64,000 bases of DNA from Nocardioides sp. HDW12B (GCF_011299595.1 NZ_CP049867.1:558001-622000), one strand, 5' to 3'; positions 1 through 13,094 are shown, counted from the stretch's first letter. Program-made: numbers and translations. Notes: generated from the letters alone by a model not told the origin.

Positions 1-842
1 TGCGACTGGAAGCCGGTACCGGTCATCGGGCCGGTGGCCAACGAGTCGAACGGCGCGTTCATGACGGTCGACTGGGTGGGGGTCGGGGTCGGCGTCGGCG
101 TGGGCGTGGGCGTCGGGGTCGGCGTCGGGGTCGGCGTCGGGGTCGGCGTCGGGGTCGGCGTCGGGGTCGGCGTCGGGGTCGGCGTGGGCGTCGGGGTCGG
201 CGTCGGGGTCGGCGTGGGCGTCGGGGTCGGCGTCGGGGTCGGCGTGGGCGTCGGGGTGGGCTCGACGACCGGCAGCTGTCCCACGAGCGAGGCGTTGCTC
301 AGCAGCAGCTTCTGCTTGGACCTGAGGGTCGCCCGGACCGAGAAGTCGAGCGAGGCGCCCGGCAGGGTCGGCGTGACGGTGACGGCGGCGCCCTTCCACG
401 CCGTGCTCGTCAGCGACACGGACGCCCGGTGGTCGATGCTCGAGACTCCGTTGCTCTCGGTGACCACGAGCGTGGCTCCGAGCGTGGGCAGGTTGGTGCG
501 CACGTCGACGGCGGCCCGGTAGGTCGCACCCGGCGTGACCTCGGCGACGGTCGTGCCGGTGTCGGTGACCCGCGTGGCGGTGGTGGTGCGCGAGCGGGTC
601 GCGGTGGTCGTCGGGCGCAGGGCGCCGGCGCTGTCACGGGGCGACGCGACGGCCACCGAGGCGAGCCGCGCGTTGCTGCGCCAGTTGCTCGTCCCGTCGG
701 CGAAGTCGCCGTTGGTGACGAACTCGTGGCTGGTCGTCCGTGCCGCGGTGGCGGACGGTGCGGCGGTGGCGGCGAGGGCTGCGGACGCGGGGACGAACAC
801 GGCACCGGCGCAGGCCAGGGCAAGGGTGGTGTGGCGGATCAA
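1..842 (-). CDS. Secreted carbohydrate-binding-like protein with Pro-Thr linker (3' end outside window)
   Basis: The gene is read leftward and runs off the left edge, so only the N-terminal part is visible. The start is taken as TTG at 842-840, because GGGAGG lies five bases upstream and a signal peptide follows (IRHTTLALACAGAVFVPASA, then an ALAAT cleavage region). Residues about 45-190 form a beta-rich domain containing NGDFADGTSNW, resembling CBM4/9-type carbohydrate-binding modules. A run of about 31 Pro-Thr dipeptides follows, then QSTVMNAPFDSLATGPMTG, which looks like the start of a second, probably catalytic, extracellular domain. PT linkers of this kind join modules of secreted polysaccharide-active enzymes. 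The catalytic class cannot be seen. A DosR-like operator cluster lies upstream, shared with the glycosyltransferase gene at 4037, which suggests a role in exopolysaccharide handling (inference). Confidence 0.75.
   Translation of the reverse strand, partial: MIRHTTLALACAGAVFVPASAALAATAAPSATAARTTSHEFVTNGDFADGTSNWRSNARLASVAVASPRDSAGALRPTTTATRSRTTTATRVTDTGTTVAEVTPGATYRAAVDVRTNLPTLGATLVVTESNGVSSIDHRASVSLTSTAWKGAAVTVTPTLPGASLDFSVRATLRSKQKLLLSNASLVGQLPVVEPTPTPTPTPTPTPTPTPTPTPTPTPTPTPTPTPTPTPTPTPTPTPTPTPTPTPTPTPTPTPTQSTVMNAPFDSLATGPMTGTGFQS
76..261. repeat. Hexamer-based tandem repeat encoding a (Pro-Thr)n linker
   Basis: On the plus strand the tract alternates GGCGTC, GGGGTC and GGCGTG hexamers, mostly as 12-bp pairs. 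On the minus strand, in the frame of the secreted protein, every hexamer reads Pro-Thr, giving about 31 dipeptides. The codon pattern is nearly homogeneous, as expected for slippage or unequal crossing-over, so its length probably varies between strains. Confidence 0.9.
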
Positions 843-937
843 GGCTGCCTCCCAACAGACTTGTGGTGAATCCGGCATCCGCGGGGGGTCGGACGCCGAC
901 GTCGTCGGGAGGGCGAAGGCCCATGCCCGACACACCA

Positions 938-991
938 AAGTTAGGCCCCATTCGGGACCTGTGGGGACCATTCCGGGACCTTGGTCCCGAA
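938..991 (-). promoter_or_regulatory. DosR/DevR-like operator cluster and promoter of the secreted protein gene
   Basis: The palindrome GGGACC-TT-GGTCCC (975-988), followed by GAA, matches the form of the actinobacterial DosR (DevR) box, whose known mycobacterial consensus core is GGGACT-WW-AGTCCC. Two more GGGACC half-sites lie at 964-969 and 954-959, so successive half-sites are spaced 11 and 10 bp, one helical turn each. A -10-like TAACTT (943-938, minus strand) sits just downstream of the last half-site, which would therefore overlap the -35 region, a position usual for activation by this LuxR/NarL-type family. The regulator is not in the window. Confidence 0.55.
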
Positions 992-1019
992 TAGCGCAAT
1001 CGGTTGATCCCGGGTAGGC

Positions 1020-1334
1020 CGAACGGGCTACTCGGAAGGCCGGTGGGGGTGGCCCACCGAGGAGTCCAGGGAGGTTGGCGGTCTAGACGGTGGGCTTGTT
1101 CATGACACGGTCAGGGGTCGAGGTGGGTGTCAGCCAGCGTTCGAGGGAGAGCGCTGCGAGCAGCTTCTGGTCCGTCGCGCGGGGCCCCGACCCTGCTGCC
1201 CGACCATGCCGCAGAGGACCGACTCGGCGTCTGTGACGTGCTCGAGGACGAGCGACGGGCAGGCCTCGTCGTAGGCGCCCTTGACGAGGAGGAGCGAGCG
1301 TACGTCCGAGGACCGCCTCGTCCAGTCGCCGTCG
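1020..1334. other. No convincing gene; possible minus-strand coding remnant
   Basis: No convincing complete gene lies here. One minus-strand frame (about 1130-1340) reads SDVRSLLLVKGAYDEACPSL followed by VLEHVTDAESVLCGMVGQQ. This looks more protein-like than the other frames but has no credible start or recognised family. It could be a decayed gene fragment next to the polymerase gene. Confidence 0.25.
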
Positions 1335-2294
1335 CTACCGAGATCCGACTGCGGGACCGTCTCCCTCGCGCTCGTCCCGCTCCGCCCATGCGAGCAGCGG
1401 TGCGAGGTCGAAGACCGTGTCGTCGATGCCGGCGTGCAGGTCGCCGATCTCGGCGAAGCGGGCAGGCACCGTCGCGATGGTGAAGTCGCCGGGCTCCGCG
1501 TCGTCGATCTCGTCCCACCGCACCGGGGTGGAGACCGTGCCCTCGGGGTTGCCGCGCACGGAGTAGGCCGCCGCGATCGTGTGGTCGCGGGCGTTCTGGT
1601 TGTAGTCGACGAACAGGCTGTGCGGGTCACGGTCCTTGCGCCACCAGGCGGTCGTCACGTCCTCGGGCGCCCGACGCTCCACCTCCCGCGCGAAGGCGAG
1701 AGCGGCGCGGCGTACGTCGGCGAAGCCGTGCGCCGGAGGGATCCTCACGTAGACGTGGAGGCCGCTCCCGCCGCTCGTCTTGGGCCAGCCGGTGGCGCCC
1801 AGGTCGTCGAGCACCTCGTGGACGACGTGGGCCACCCGTCGCACGCGGGCGTAGTCGCACTCCGGACCGGGGTCCAGGTCGATGCGCCACTCGTCGGGGC
1901 TCTCGGTGTCGGCCCGGCGGCTGTTCCACGGGTGGAACTCGACGGTCGACATCTGCACGGCCCAGACGACCGCGGCCGGCTCGGTGACGCACAGCTCGTC
2001 GGCGTACCGGTCGTAGCGGGGGAAGTGCAGGCGGACGGTCTCGAGCCAGGGCGGTGCGCCCCGGGGCACGCGCTTCTGGTGCACCTTCTCCCCGCTCACC
2101 CCCTCGGGGAACCGGTGGAGCATGCACGGGCGCTCGAACAGGGCCCGCACGATGCCGTCGGAGACGGCGAGGTAGTACTCGACCAGGTCGAGCTTGGTCT
2201 CGCCCCGTGCCGGGAAGTACACCCGGTCGGGGTTGCTCACCCGGACCACGCGGTCGTCGATCTCGATCTCCACCGCGGGAGAGGACGTGGCCAT
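1335..2294 (-). CDS. LigD-type polymerase domain protein (non-homologous end joining)
   Basis: This 319-aa protein is a stand-alone LigD polymerase (archaeo-eukaryotic primase superfamily), which extends and fills in DNA ends during Ku-dependent end joining. Family marks are the catalytic DLDPG motif in WRIDLDPGPECDY, the SGGSGLHVYVRIP segment, and FVDYNQNARDHTIAAAYSVR near the C-terminus. The length fits a single PolDom, and no ligase or phosphoesterase domain is attached. The ATG at 2294 is chosen because MATSSPAVEIEIDDRVVRVS is the usual beginning of the fold; the frame stays open further upstream but loses similarity there. No Ku or ligase gene is nearby, so partners must be elsewhere. 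It diverges from rplY with about 210 bp between starts. Confidence 0.9.
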   Translation of the reverse strand: MATSSPAVEIEIDDRVVRVSNPDRVYFPARGETKLDLVEYYLAVSDGIVRALFERPCMLHRFPEGVSGEKVHQKRVPRGAPPWLETVRLHFPRYDRYADELCVTEPAAVVWAVQMSTVEFHPWNSRRADTESPDEWRIDLDPGPECDYARVRRVAHVVHEVLDDLGATGWPKTSGGSGLHVYVRIPPAHGFADVRRAALAFAREVERRAPEDVTTAWWRKDRDPHSLFVDYNQNARDHTIAAAYSVRGNPEGTVSTPVRWDEIDDAEPGDFTIATVPARFAEIGDLHAGIDDTVFDLAPLLAWAERDEREGDGPAVGSR

Positions 2295-2507
2295 GACGTC
2301 ACGGTAGTCCGCGTGAGCACCCGATTCGCCTCGCGGGACGCGGCCCGGTAGGATTCCGGGGTTGCCTCGGCGAGGGAGACGAAGGGTCCAGCGGGCTCTC
2401 GGCTCCGTGATCGACGCGGTCGTGCAGCGCACGTCTGCGTGCGCTCCGACCCAGCCTCTCGCCGACGGCCACCCCACGCGCACCCGCCGAGCAAGAGGAG
2501 AGCACCC

Positions 2508-3212
2508 ATGTCCGAGACCAAGCTCCAGGCCGAGTCCCGCAACGAGTTCGGCAAGGGCGCCGCCCGCCGGATCCGCCGCGACAACAAGGTCCCCGCCGTG
2601 CTGTACGGCCACGGCACCGACCCCGTCCACATCACGCTGCCCGGTCACGACACGATGCTGGCCCTCAAGCACGGCGGCGCCAACGCGCTGCTGTCGATCG
2701 ACCTCGACGGCACCTCGCAGCTCGTCCTGCCCAAGCAGGTCCAGCGCGACCCGATCAAGGGCTTCCTCGAGCACCTCGACCTGATCATCGTCCGCAAGGG
2801 CGAGAAGGTCACCGTCGACGTCCCGGTCCACACGGTCGGCGACGCCGCGCCGGAGACCCTGGTGACGCTCGAGAACTCGACGCTGTCCCTCGAGGCCGAG
2901 GCCACCCACATCCCCGAGGTCATCGAGGTCTCGATCGAGGGCGCCCAGGTCGGCACGCAGATCCTGGCCAAGGACCTGGTCCTGCCCAGCGGCTCGACGC
3001 TCGACGCCGACGAGGACCTGCTCATCGTCAACATCACCGCGGCCCCGACGGCCGAGGAGATCGAGGAGGAGCTCGCCGAGGCCGAGGCCGAGGTCGGCAT
3101 CGAGCGCGACGAGTCCGACGAGGAGCTCGCCGAGGCGGCTGCCGCGGGCGACGACGCCGAGACCTCCGGCGACGAGTCGTCCGAGGGTGGCGACGACTCC
3201 TCGAAGGAGTGA
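2508..3212 (+). CDS. rplY: 50S ribosomal protein L25/general stress protein Ctc
   Basis: This 234-aa protein binds 5S rRNA in the large subunit. It is the long TL5/Ctc form: an N-terminal L25 beta-barrel (residues 1-95, with GKGAARRIRRDNKVPAVLYG) is followed by the L25 C-terminal beta domain (about 96-180). A strongly acidic, Glu/Asp/Ser-rich tail (about 185-234) ends in GGDDSSKE. The ATG at 2508 is preceded by AAGAGGAG. The stop overlaps the GTG of pth (GTGA), so the two are probably translationally coupled, the common rplY-pth pairing of bacteria. The acidic tail is typical of high-GC actinobacteria and probably disordered. Confidence 0.97.
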   Translation: MSETKLQAESRNEFGKGAARRIRRDNKVPAVLYGHGTDPVHITLPGHDTMLALKHGGANALLSIDLDGTSQLVLPKQVQRDPIKGFLEHLDLIIVRKGEKVTVDVPVHTVGDAAPETLVTLENSTLSLEAEATHIPEVIEVSIEGAQVGTQILAKDLVLPSGSTLDADEDLLIVNITAAPTAEEIEEELAEAEAEVGIERDESDEELAEAAAAGDDAETSGDESSEGGDDSSKE

Positions 3213-3826
3213 GCCCGGTCGGTCGACCGCACGCCGACCCCGACCCCGACGCGCCCTGGCTGGTCTTCGGGCTCGGGAACCCGGGGCCGGCGTACGCCGG
3301 GCACCGGCACTCGGTCGGCCACATGGTCGTGCAGGAGCTGGTCGCCCGCCGGGGCGGATCCCTGCGCCCGTTCAAGCGGGGAGGGGCGGACGTCCTGGAG
3401 GGCTGGACCACCCCGGGACGTCGACGAGGGGTGCTGGCCACCGGGCGTTCGTACATGAACGTCTCCGGTGGGCCGCTGCTGAACCTCGCACGCTTCTTCA
3501 AGGTGGACCCGTCGCGCCTGGTGGTCGTCCACGACGAGCTCGACATCCCGTTCGAGGCGGTGCGGGTGAAGCACGGCGGCGGTGACAACGGCCACAACGG
3601 GCTCAAGTCGATCCGGGGCTCGCTCGGCACCGGCGACTACTTCCGTGTCCGGGTCGGCGTGGGCCGTCCGCCGGGGCGACAGCCCGTGGCCGACTTCGTG
3701 CTCTCCGACTACGCACCGAGCGAACGCGTCGCCCGCGACGTCCAGGTGGCGCGCGCCGCCGACGCGGTGGAGGTGCTGATCGACGAGGGCCTCGAGGCGG
3801 CGCAGCAGCGCTTCCACGGCGACTGA
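3209..3826 (+). CDS. pth: Peptidyl-tRNA hydrolase
   Basis: The 205-aa enzyme cleaves peptidyl-tRNA released by abortive translation. The signature is intact: FGLGNPGPAYAGHRHSVGHM (catalytic His in HSVG), SYMNVSGGPL, the VVHDELDIPF loop and HGGGDNGHNGLKSI. The GTG start overlaps the rplY stop by four bases, and the reading frame begins with a short Pro/Asp-rich extension before the conserved WLVFGLGNPG strand. It shares the mRNA with rplY. Confidence 0.97.
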   Translation: MSPVGRPHADPDPDAPWLVFGLGNPGPAYAGHRHSVGHMVVQELVARRGGSLRPFKRGGADVLEGWTTPGRRRGVLATGRSYMNVSGGPLLNLARFFKVDPSRLVVVHDELDIPFEAVRVKHGGGDNGHNGLKSIRGSLGTGDYFRVRVGVGRPPGRQPVADFVLSDYAPSERVARDVQVARAADAVEVLIDEGLEAAQQRFHGD

Positions 3827-3865
3827 CGGCCCGCGACCCGCGGCGGGGGCGCCGACACCGGGTGT

Positions 3866-3930
3866 GACGACCATCTCGGGGTCCTCGGACCTTGGTCCCG
3901 AGTACTCCCGAGACGGGACGGGGTACTTGC
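3866..3930 (+). promoter_or_regulatory. DosR-like operator upstream of the exopolysaccharide transferase gene
   Basis: GGACC-TT-GGTCCCGAG (3887-3902) repeats the central box found at 974-990 upstream of the secreted carbohydrate-binding gene; the two share GGACCTTGGTCCCGA. A second CCCGAG lies exactly 10 bp after the first (3897-3902 and 3907-3912), the same helical phasing as at the other promoter. The site lies in the 210-bp gap before the transferase start and does not resemble pth coding sequence. Regulator identity is inferred only from motif form. Confidence 0.5.
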
Positions 3931-4036
3931 CTCGGGCGCCCCCGTTCCGTGAAGATGAACACGCGTCGATTCCGAAGGGGATGTCGGACCGGCGCTGTCA
4001 CATTGGGGTTTTGCGTAACGGTGGGGGTTCACCGAG

Positions 4037-5614
4037 GTGTCGATTCACGTCGATGCTGCCGTTCAGGCATGGGGCGGCAGTGAGGATGCGCGCACGCAGG
4101 CGGCGCCGACTGCACGCGACGCGCGTGCGGTGGCCGGCCCCGTCCTGCCGCGCCAGTCCGCCCCGGGCCATCTCGCCGCACCGGTCGCTGCGCCCTTCCC
4201 GGTGCAGCGCGCCTCCTCGGAGGCCGGCACCGCACCCGCCCCGGCGCCCGCCGTGGTGCCCGCGTCGGAGCGCGGGTTCTCGGCCTGGCTGCGCCGGTGG
4301 GGCCTGCACCTCGAGCTGGCCGTGGCCCTCGCCATGGGCCTCGCCTTCGTCGTCTCCTCGGCGACCCCGCTCGTCGCGCTCGTGACGTTCGCGGTGTGGG
4401 TGGTCGGCGCGTTCTACCGCGGTCGCGCCGTGACCACCCCGTTGCGGCACCAGCTCCGCGTCGTCGCCTCCAGCGCGCTGCTCCCGCTGGCGCTGCTCTC
4501 GATGTCCGTGGCCCTGCTGAGCCTGCCCGTCGCCTCGGTCCGCCACAGCGTGCTCGCCGTCACCAGCGCGGCTGCCGTGACGGCCCTGAGCCGCTCGCTG
4601 CGCTGGACGCTGCAGGCCCCGGTCCGCGTCGTGGCCGTCGGGGACCGCGCCTCGGTGGCCACCTCCGTCGCCCAGCTGCCCCGCACCTCGCGCTGCCGCG
4701 TCGTCGGTGTCGTCGTCGTCGAGGAGGGCCTCGCCGCCGACGCCGTGCCGCAGCAGATCCTCGGGGTGCCCTGCCACCGCGACCTCGACGCCATCGCGGA
4801 CGTGGTGACCGCGCACGCCGCCGACCTCGTGGTCGTCGATCCCGGCCGCGGGGTCAGCGCCGACGACTTCCGGCGGATGACCTGGCACCTGGAGGGCCTC
4901 GGCGTCGCGCTCGGGGTCTCCGGTGTCATCCGGACCGTCGCCCCCCACCGGCTGGCCGCCGGCAAACTGGGGCGCGCGTCCGTGCTCGACGTCCGGCTGC
5001 CCCGGCAGTCGCACTACGTGCGTCTCACCAAGGCTGTGCTGGACCGTGTCCTGGGTGGCCTGGCCCTCGTCCTGGCGACCCCGCTCCTGCTGCTGCTGGC
5101 CGCGGCGGTCCGCCTCGACAGTCCCGGCCCGTCACTGTTCCGGCAGACCCGTGTCGGGCAGGACGGCCGCGAGTTCACGCTGTGGAAGTTCCGCACGATG
5201 GTGCCCGACGCCGAGGACCGCAAGTCGGACCTCGTCGACGAGAACGTCGACGACGAGGTGCTCTTCAAGATCCGCAACGACCCCCGGGTGACCCGGCTGG
5301 GCGTGTTCCTGCGCACCTCCTCGCTCGACGAGCTGCCGCAGCTGCTGAACGTCGTGCGCGGCGAGATGTCCCTGGTGGGACCGCGACCGCACCTGCCCGA
5401 GGAGGTCGACGCCATGGACGACGGCACCCGCCGGCGGCACGTCGTCGCCCCGGGCATGACCGGGCTGTGGCAGGTCAACGGCCGCTCGGACCTCTCCCGC
5501 GACGAGGCGCGTGACCTCGACACCTACTACGCCGACAACTGGACCCTCAGCGGCGACCTGTCGATCCTCGCGCGCACGGTCCGCGCCGTGCTGGGGCACA
5601 AGGGCGCCTACTGA
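4037..5614 (+). CDS. Exopolysaccharide polyprenyl glycosylphosphotransferase
   Basis: The 525-aa membrane protein is a WcaJ/WbaP-type enzyme that transfers a sugar-1-phosphate from a nucleotide sugar to undecaprenyl phosphate, starting exopolysaccharide repeat assembly. Residues 1-80 are a low-complexity Ala/Pro-rich cytoplasmic tail. Hydrophobic segments cover about 90-190, a Rossmann-like CoA-binding-type region about 195-310, another membrane segment about 337-357 (GGLALVLATPLLLLLAAAV), and the C-terminal sugar transferase domain has KFRTMVPDAE, DELPQLLNV and GEMSLVGPRP. The GTG at 4037 is the first plausible start, with a G-rich tract about 10 bases upstream; an internal start is possible. 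It is probably monocistronic and controlled from the DosR-like site upstream. Confidence 0.92.
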   Translation: MSIHVDAAVQAWGGSEDARTQAAPTARDARAVAGPVLPRQSAPGHLAAPVAAPFPVQRASSEAGTAPAPAPAVVPASERGFSAWLRRWGLHLELAVALAMGLAFVVSSATPLVALVTFAVWVVGAFYRGRAVTTPLRHQLRVVASSALLPLALLSMSVALLSLPVASVRHSVLAVTSAAAVTALSRSLRWTLQAPVRVVAVGDRASVATSVAQLPRTSRCRVVGVVVVEEGLAADAVPQQILGVPCHRDLDAIADVVTAHAADLVVVDPGRGVSADDFRRMTWHLEGLGVALGVSGVIRTVAPHRLAAGKLGRASVLDVRLPRQSHYVRLTKAVLDRVLGGLALVLATPLLLLLAAAVRLDSPGPSLFRQTRVGQDGREFTLWKFRTMVPDAEDRKSDLVDENVDDEVLFKIRNDPRVTRLGVFLRTSSLDELPQLLNVVRGEMSLVGPRPHLPEEVDAMDDGTRRRHVVAPGMTGLWQVNGRSDLSRDEARDLDTYYADNWTLSGDLSILARTVRAVLGHKGAY

Positions 5615-5669
5615 GGTTGCCGGTCAGGTTGCCGGTCTCGGGCGCCGGGGAGCGCAGTAGGTTACGGCC

Positions 5670-6443
5670 ATGACGATCGCACCGGTCCCGCAGGACGCCC
5701 TGGACGACGACCACGCGCTGGCCTCCTGGCTGGCCACGCAGGCCGGCGAGCTGCTGCTGGAGGTGCGCACCCGCGGCCTGGAGGGGCGCGAGCTCAAGGA
5801 CACCGGCGACCGCGAGTCCCACGAGTGGCTGATGCGTGCCCTGCACGAGGCCCGGCCCCAGGACCCGGTGCTGAGCGAGGAGGGCAAGGACGACCGACGT
5901 CGCCTCGAGGCCTCCCGCGTGTGGATCGTGGACCCCGTCGACGGCACGCGCGAGTTCTCCGAGCCCCCGCGCGACGACTGGGCCGTGCACGTGGCGCTCT
6001 GGCAGGACGGCGAGCTGGTCGCCGGCGCCGTCGCGCTCCCGGCGGTCGGCACGACCTTCCACACCGGTGCGCCCGCCACGGTCCCGCCGCGCACCAGCGA
6101 CCGGCCGCGCATCGCGGTGTCGCGCTCGCGCCCACCGGCGTTCGTGCAGGCGCTCGCCGAGGAGATCGGCGCCGACCTGGTGCCCATGGGCTCCGCCGGG
6201 GCGAAGGTGATCTCGGTGGTGCGCGACGTCACCGACGCCTACGTCCACGCCGGCGGGCAGTACGAGTGGGACTCCGCGGCCCCGGTCGCGGTGGCACGTG
6301 CCGCGGGCCTCTTCACCAGTCGGATCGACGGCTCGGAGCTGGTCTACAACCAGGACGACGTCCTGCTGCCCGACCTCGTGGTCTGCCGACCGGAGCTCGC
6401 CGAGCAGATCCTGGCGTTCGTCGACCGCCACGGCACGGACTGA
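5670..6443 (+). CDS. cysQ: 3'(2'),5'-bisphosphate nucleotidase / inositol monophosphatase family
   Basis: The 257-aa protein belongs to the Mg2+-dependent, Li+-sensitive phosphatases and most resembles CysQ, which hydrolyses 3'-phosphoadenosine 5'-phosphate from sulfate assimilation. Metal-binding motifs are LSEEGKDD (about 69-76), DPVDGTREF (about 88-96) and the C-terminal YEWDSAAPVAVARAAG with its conserved WD. Length is normal for CysQ. ATG at 5670 follows a short gap after the glycosyltransferase; the two are on the same strand, but nothing shows co-transcription. No sulfate assimilation genes are in view, so an inositol-phosphate substrate cannot be excluded. Confidence 0.85.
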   Translation: MTIAPVPQDALDDDHALASWLATQAGELLLEVRTRGLEGRELKDTGDRESHEWLMRALHEARPQDPVLSEEGKDDRRRLEASRVWIVDPVDGTREFSEPPRDDWAVHVALWQDGELVAGAVALPAVGTTFHTGAPATVPPRTSDRPRIAVSRSRPPAFVQALAEEIGADLVPMGSAGAKVISVVRDVTDAYVHAGGQYEWDSAAPVAVARAAGLFTSRIDGSELVYNQDDVLLPDLVVCRPELAEQILAFVDRHGTD

Positions 6444-6578
6444 CCGCGCGAGTCACGCAGGAGGGCCGGGTTCGGCACCGGTCGGACCCAGGAGGTCCGG
6501 GAGGCTCAGTCCCGGGGCCGGGCGGGGTGCCGGTCGTCCGGGAGGCGCTCCCGCCGCCACCGTAGACTGAGCCGGCAA

Positions 6579-6606
6579 CCCCCTCCCGGGCTCGGGAGGG
6601 GGCGTT
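6579..6606 (+). terminator. Strong GC hairpin between cysQ and mfd
   Basis: CCCCCTCCCG (6579-6588) pairs perfectly with CGGGAGGGGG (6593-6602) around a GGCT loop. There is no U-tract, only CGTTCG. A -10-like TAGACT lies at 6563-6568, just before it, so the hairpin could also form at the very 5' end of an mfd transcript rather than end the cysQ transcript. Confidence 0.6.
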
Positions 6607-6647
6607 CGTGATGTGCGCGCAGCCGAGGACCATGGAGGAGCAGACCG

Positions 6648-10271
<3,624 letters not shown>

Positions 10272-10327
10272 CGTCCGACCCCGCTCGACCCGACAGACCG
10301 GCTGCCCGTCCCGCTAGGAGCGTCCCT

Positions 10328-11038
10328 GTGCCCACCCTGCTCGCGTCCCGCCGCACCCCCCACCCCGGTCGTGCCGGCCGGGTCGCCGCCGCCGGACTCA
10401 CGGCGCTGGCCCTGACGACGCTGACCGCCTGCTCGGGCCCCGGGCCGGGCGTCGCCGCGGAGGTCGACGGCACCACGATCACCACCGAGCAGGTCGACGA
10501 CTTCGCGCTGCTGCTGTGCAGCCTCGGGGGCGTGCCCGGCGGCGAGGGGGCGGCCACCAAGTCGGCGCGTCAGCAGGCGCTGACCCTGCTCATCGGCAAC
10601 GTCGCGGCGTTCGAGATCATCGACGAGGACGCCCTCGACCCTGCGGCGGTCGAGCAGGCCGTGGCGCAGAACGAGCAGGCTCGCGCCGGCGTGCCGGAGA
10701 GCCAGGTGGCGACCTTCGACGCCTTCGTGGAGGACTTCTCCCGCGCCCAGATCGGGCTGGTCGAGATCGGCACGGACGCGCTGGCCGAGCAGGGGCAGGA
10801 CCCGGCTGCGATCACCCAGGAGGCCGCCTTCGCCGAGGGGCAGCGCCTGCGCCAGGAGGTGCTGGCCGACGCCGACATCGAGCTCGACCCACGCTTCGGC
10901 TCCGTCACCGACGGCGTGGTCGGCCCACGCTCCGAGCAGCTCTCGGTCCCGGTCTCGGACCTCGCGGTCGAGGGCAGCTCCGCGGAGCCGTCGGAGACGC
11001 TCGGCGGCCTGCTGCCGGCCTCGCAGACCTGCAGCTGA
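10328..11038 (+). CDS. SurA N-terminal-like lipoprotein (putative periplasmic chaperone)
   Basis: The 236-aa protein starts at GTG 10328, with AGGAG upstream, and has a lipoprotein signal ending LTALALTTLTAC, so Cys35 is the likely lipidated residue. The mature part begins VAAEVDGTTITTEQVDDF, the beta-hairpin typical of SurA/PrsA/trigger-factor-like N-terminal domains, followed by helices (residues about 70-200). No PPIase (parvulin) domain follows, so any role would be chaperone-like rather than isomerase. Placement between mfd and mazG is, to my knowledge, common in actinobacteria. It acts outside the membrane if lipidated. Confidence 0.75.
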   Translation: MPTLLASRRTPHPGRAGRVAAAGLTALALTTLTACSGPGPGVAAEVDGTTITTEQVDDFALLLCSLGGVPGGEGAATKSARQQALTLLIGNVAAFEIIDEDALDPAAVEQAVAQNEQARAGVPESQVATFDAFVEDFSRAQIGLVEIGTDALAEQGQDPAAITQEAAFAEGQRLRQEVLADADIELDPRFGSVTDGVVGPRSEQLSVPVSDLAVEGSSAEPSETLGGLLPASQTCS

Positions 11039-11041
11039 CCC

Positions 11042-11716
11042 GTGGCGAGCACGCCGGACGACGGGGCGCCCCCGGGGTCGCGCCTGCTCGAGCTGGTCGA
11101 GGTCATGGACCGGCTGCGCACCGGCTGCCCCTGGGACCGCGAGCAGACGCACCGGTCGCTGGCGACGTACCTGCTCGAGGAGACCTACGAGACCCTCGAG
11201 GCGATCGACACCTGGGCCGCGACGGGCCAGGACCGCGACCTCGCCGAGGAGCTCGGCGACCTGCTGCTGCAGGTCGTCTTCCACGCCCGCGTCGCCTCCG
11301 AGCGCCGGGGTGACGGGTCGGGCTTCGACATCGACGACGTCGCGGGCGGCATCGTGGACAAGCTGGTGCACCGCCACCCGCACGTCTTCGCCGGCCTCGA
11401 GGTGGCCGACGCCGACGAGGTCGACCGCAACTGGCAGCGGTTGAAGGCCGCGGAGAAGCAGCGCTCGCACGTCCTCGACGGCGTCCCGCTCGCGCTGCCC
11501 GCGCTCTCGCTCGCCGACAAGGTGCTGGGGCGGCTCGCGCGTGCCGGCCAGGCGCCCCGACCGGTCGACCCGGGCATCGGCGCCGAGCTGCTGGCGCTCG
11601 TGGCCCGTGCCCGCGAGGCCGGGGTGGACCCGGAGCAGGCGCTCCGCGACGCCGTGCGGCAGGCCGCCCCGCCCCCGGGCGAGCCGGACCGGTCCGGGCC
11701 ACCCGCGCGGGTCTAG
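11042..11716 (+). CDS. mazG: Nucleoside triphosphate pyrophosphohydrolase MazG
   Basis: The 224-aa protein hydrolyses NTPs/dNTPs to monophosphate and pyrophosphate. The N-terminal half carries the MazG fold with CPWDREQTHRSLATYLLEET and the metal-binding EExxE...ExxD pattern (EETYETLEA then EELGDLL). A second stretch (about 95-150) contains HRHPHVFAG and the NWQRLKAAEK segment typical of the full-length family. The C-terminal half is shorter and Pro-rich compared with the E. coli two-domain enzyme. GTG at 11042 is only three bases after the preceding stop, so it is probably co-transcribed with mfd and the lipoprotein. Confidence 0.93.
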   Translation: MASTPDDGAPPGSRLLELVEVMDRLRTGCPWDREQTHRSLATYLLEETYETLEAIDTWAATGQDRDLAEELGDLLLQVVFHARVASERRGDGSGFDIDDVAGGIVDKLVHRHPHVFAGLEVADADEVDRNWQRLKAAEKQRSHVLDGVPLALPALSLADKVLGRLARAGQAPRPVDPGIGAELLALVARAREAGVDPEQALRDAVRQAAPPPGEPDRSGPPARV

Positions 11717-13057
<1,341 letters not shown>

Positions 13058-13094
13058 GACCGCCCACCCGCCGACCCTGAGAGCGAGCCGACCG

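Noticed and set aside
34-522. Plus-strand ORF with a long Val-Gly repeat
   Set aside because: It is the complement of the Pro-Thr linker of the minus-strand secreted protein, which has a signal peptide, ribosome binding site and domain sequence.
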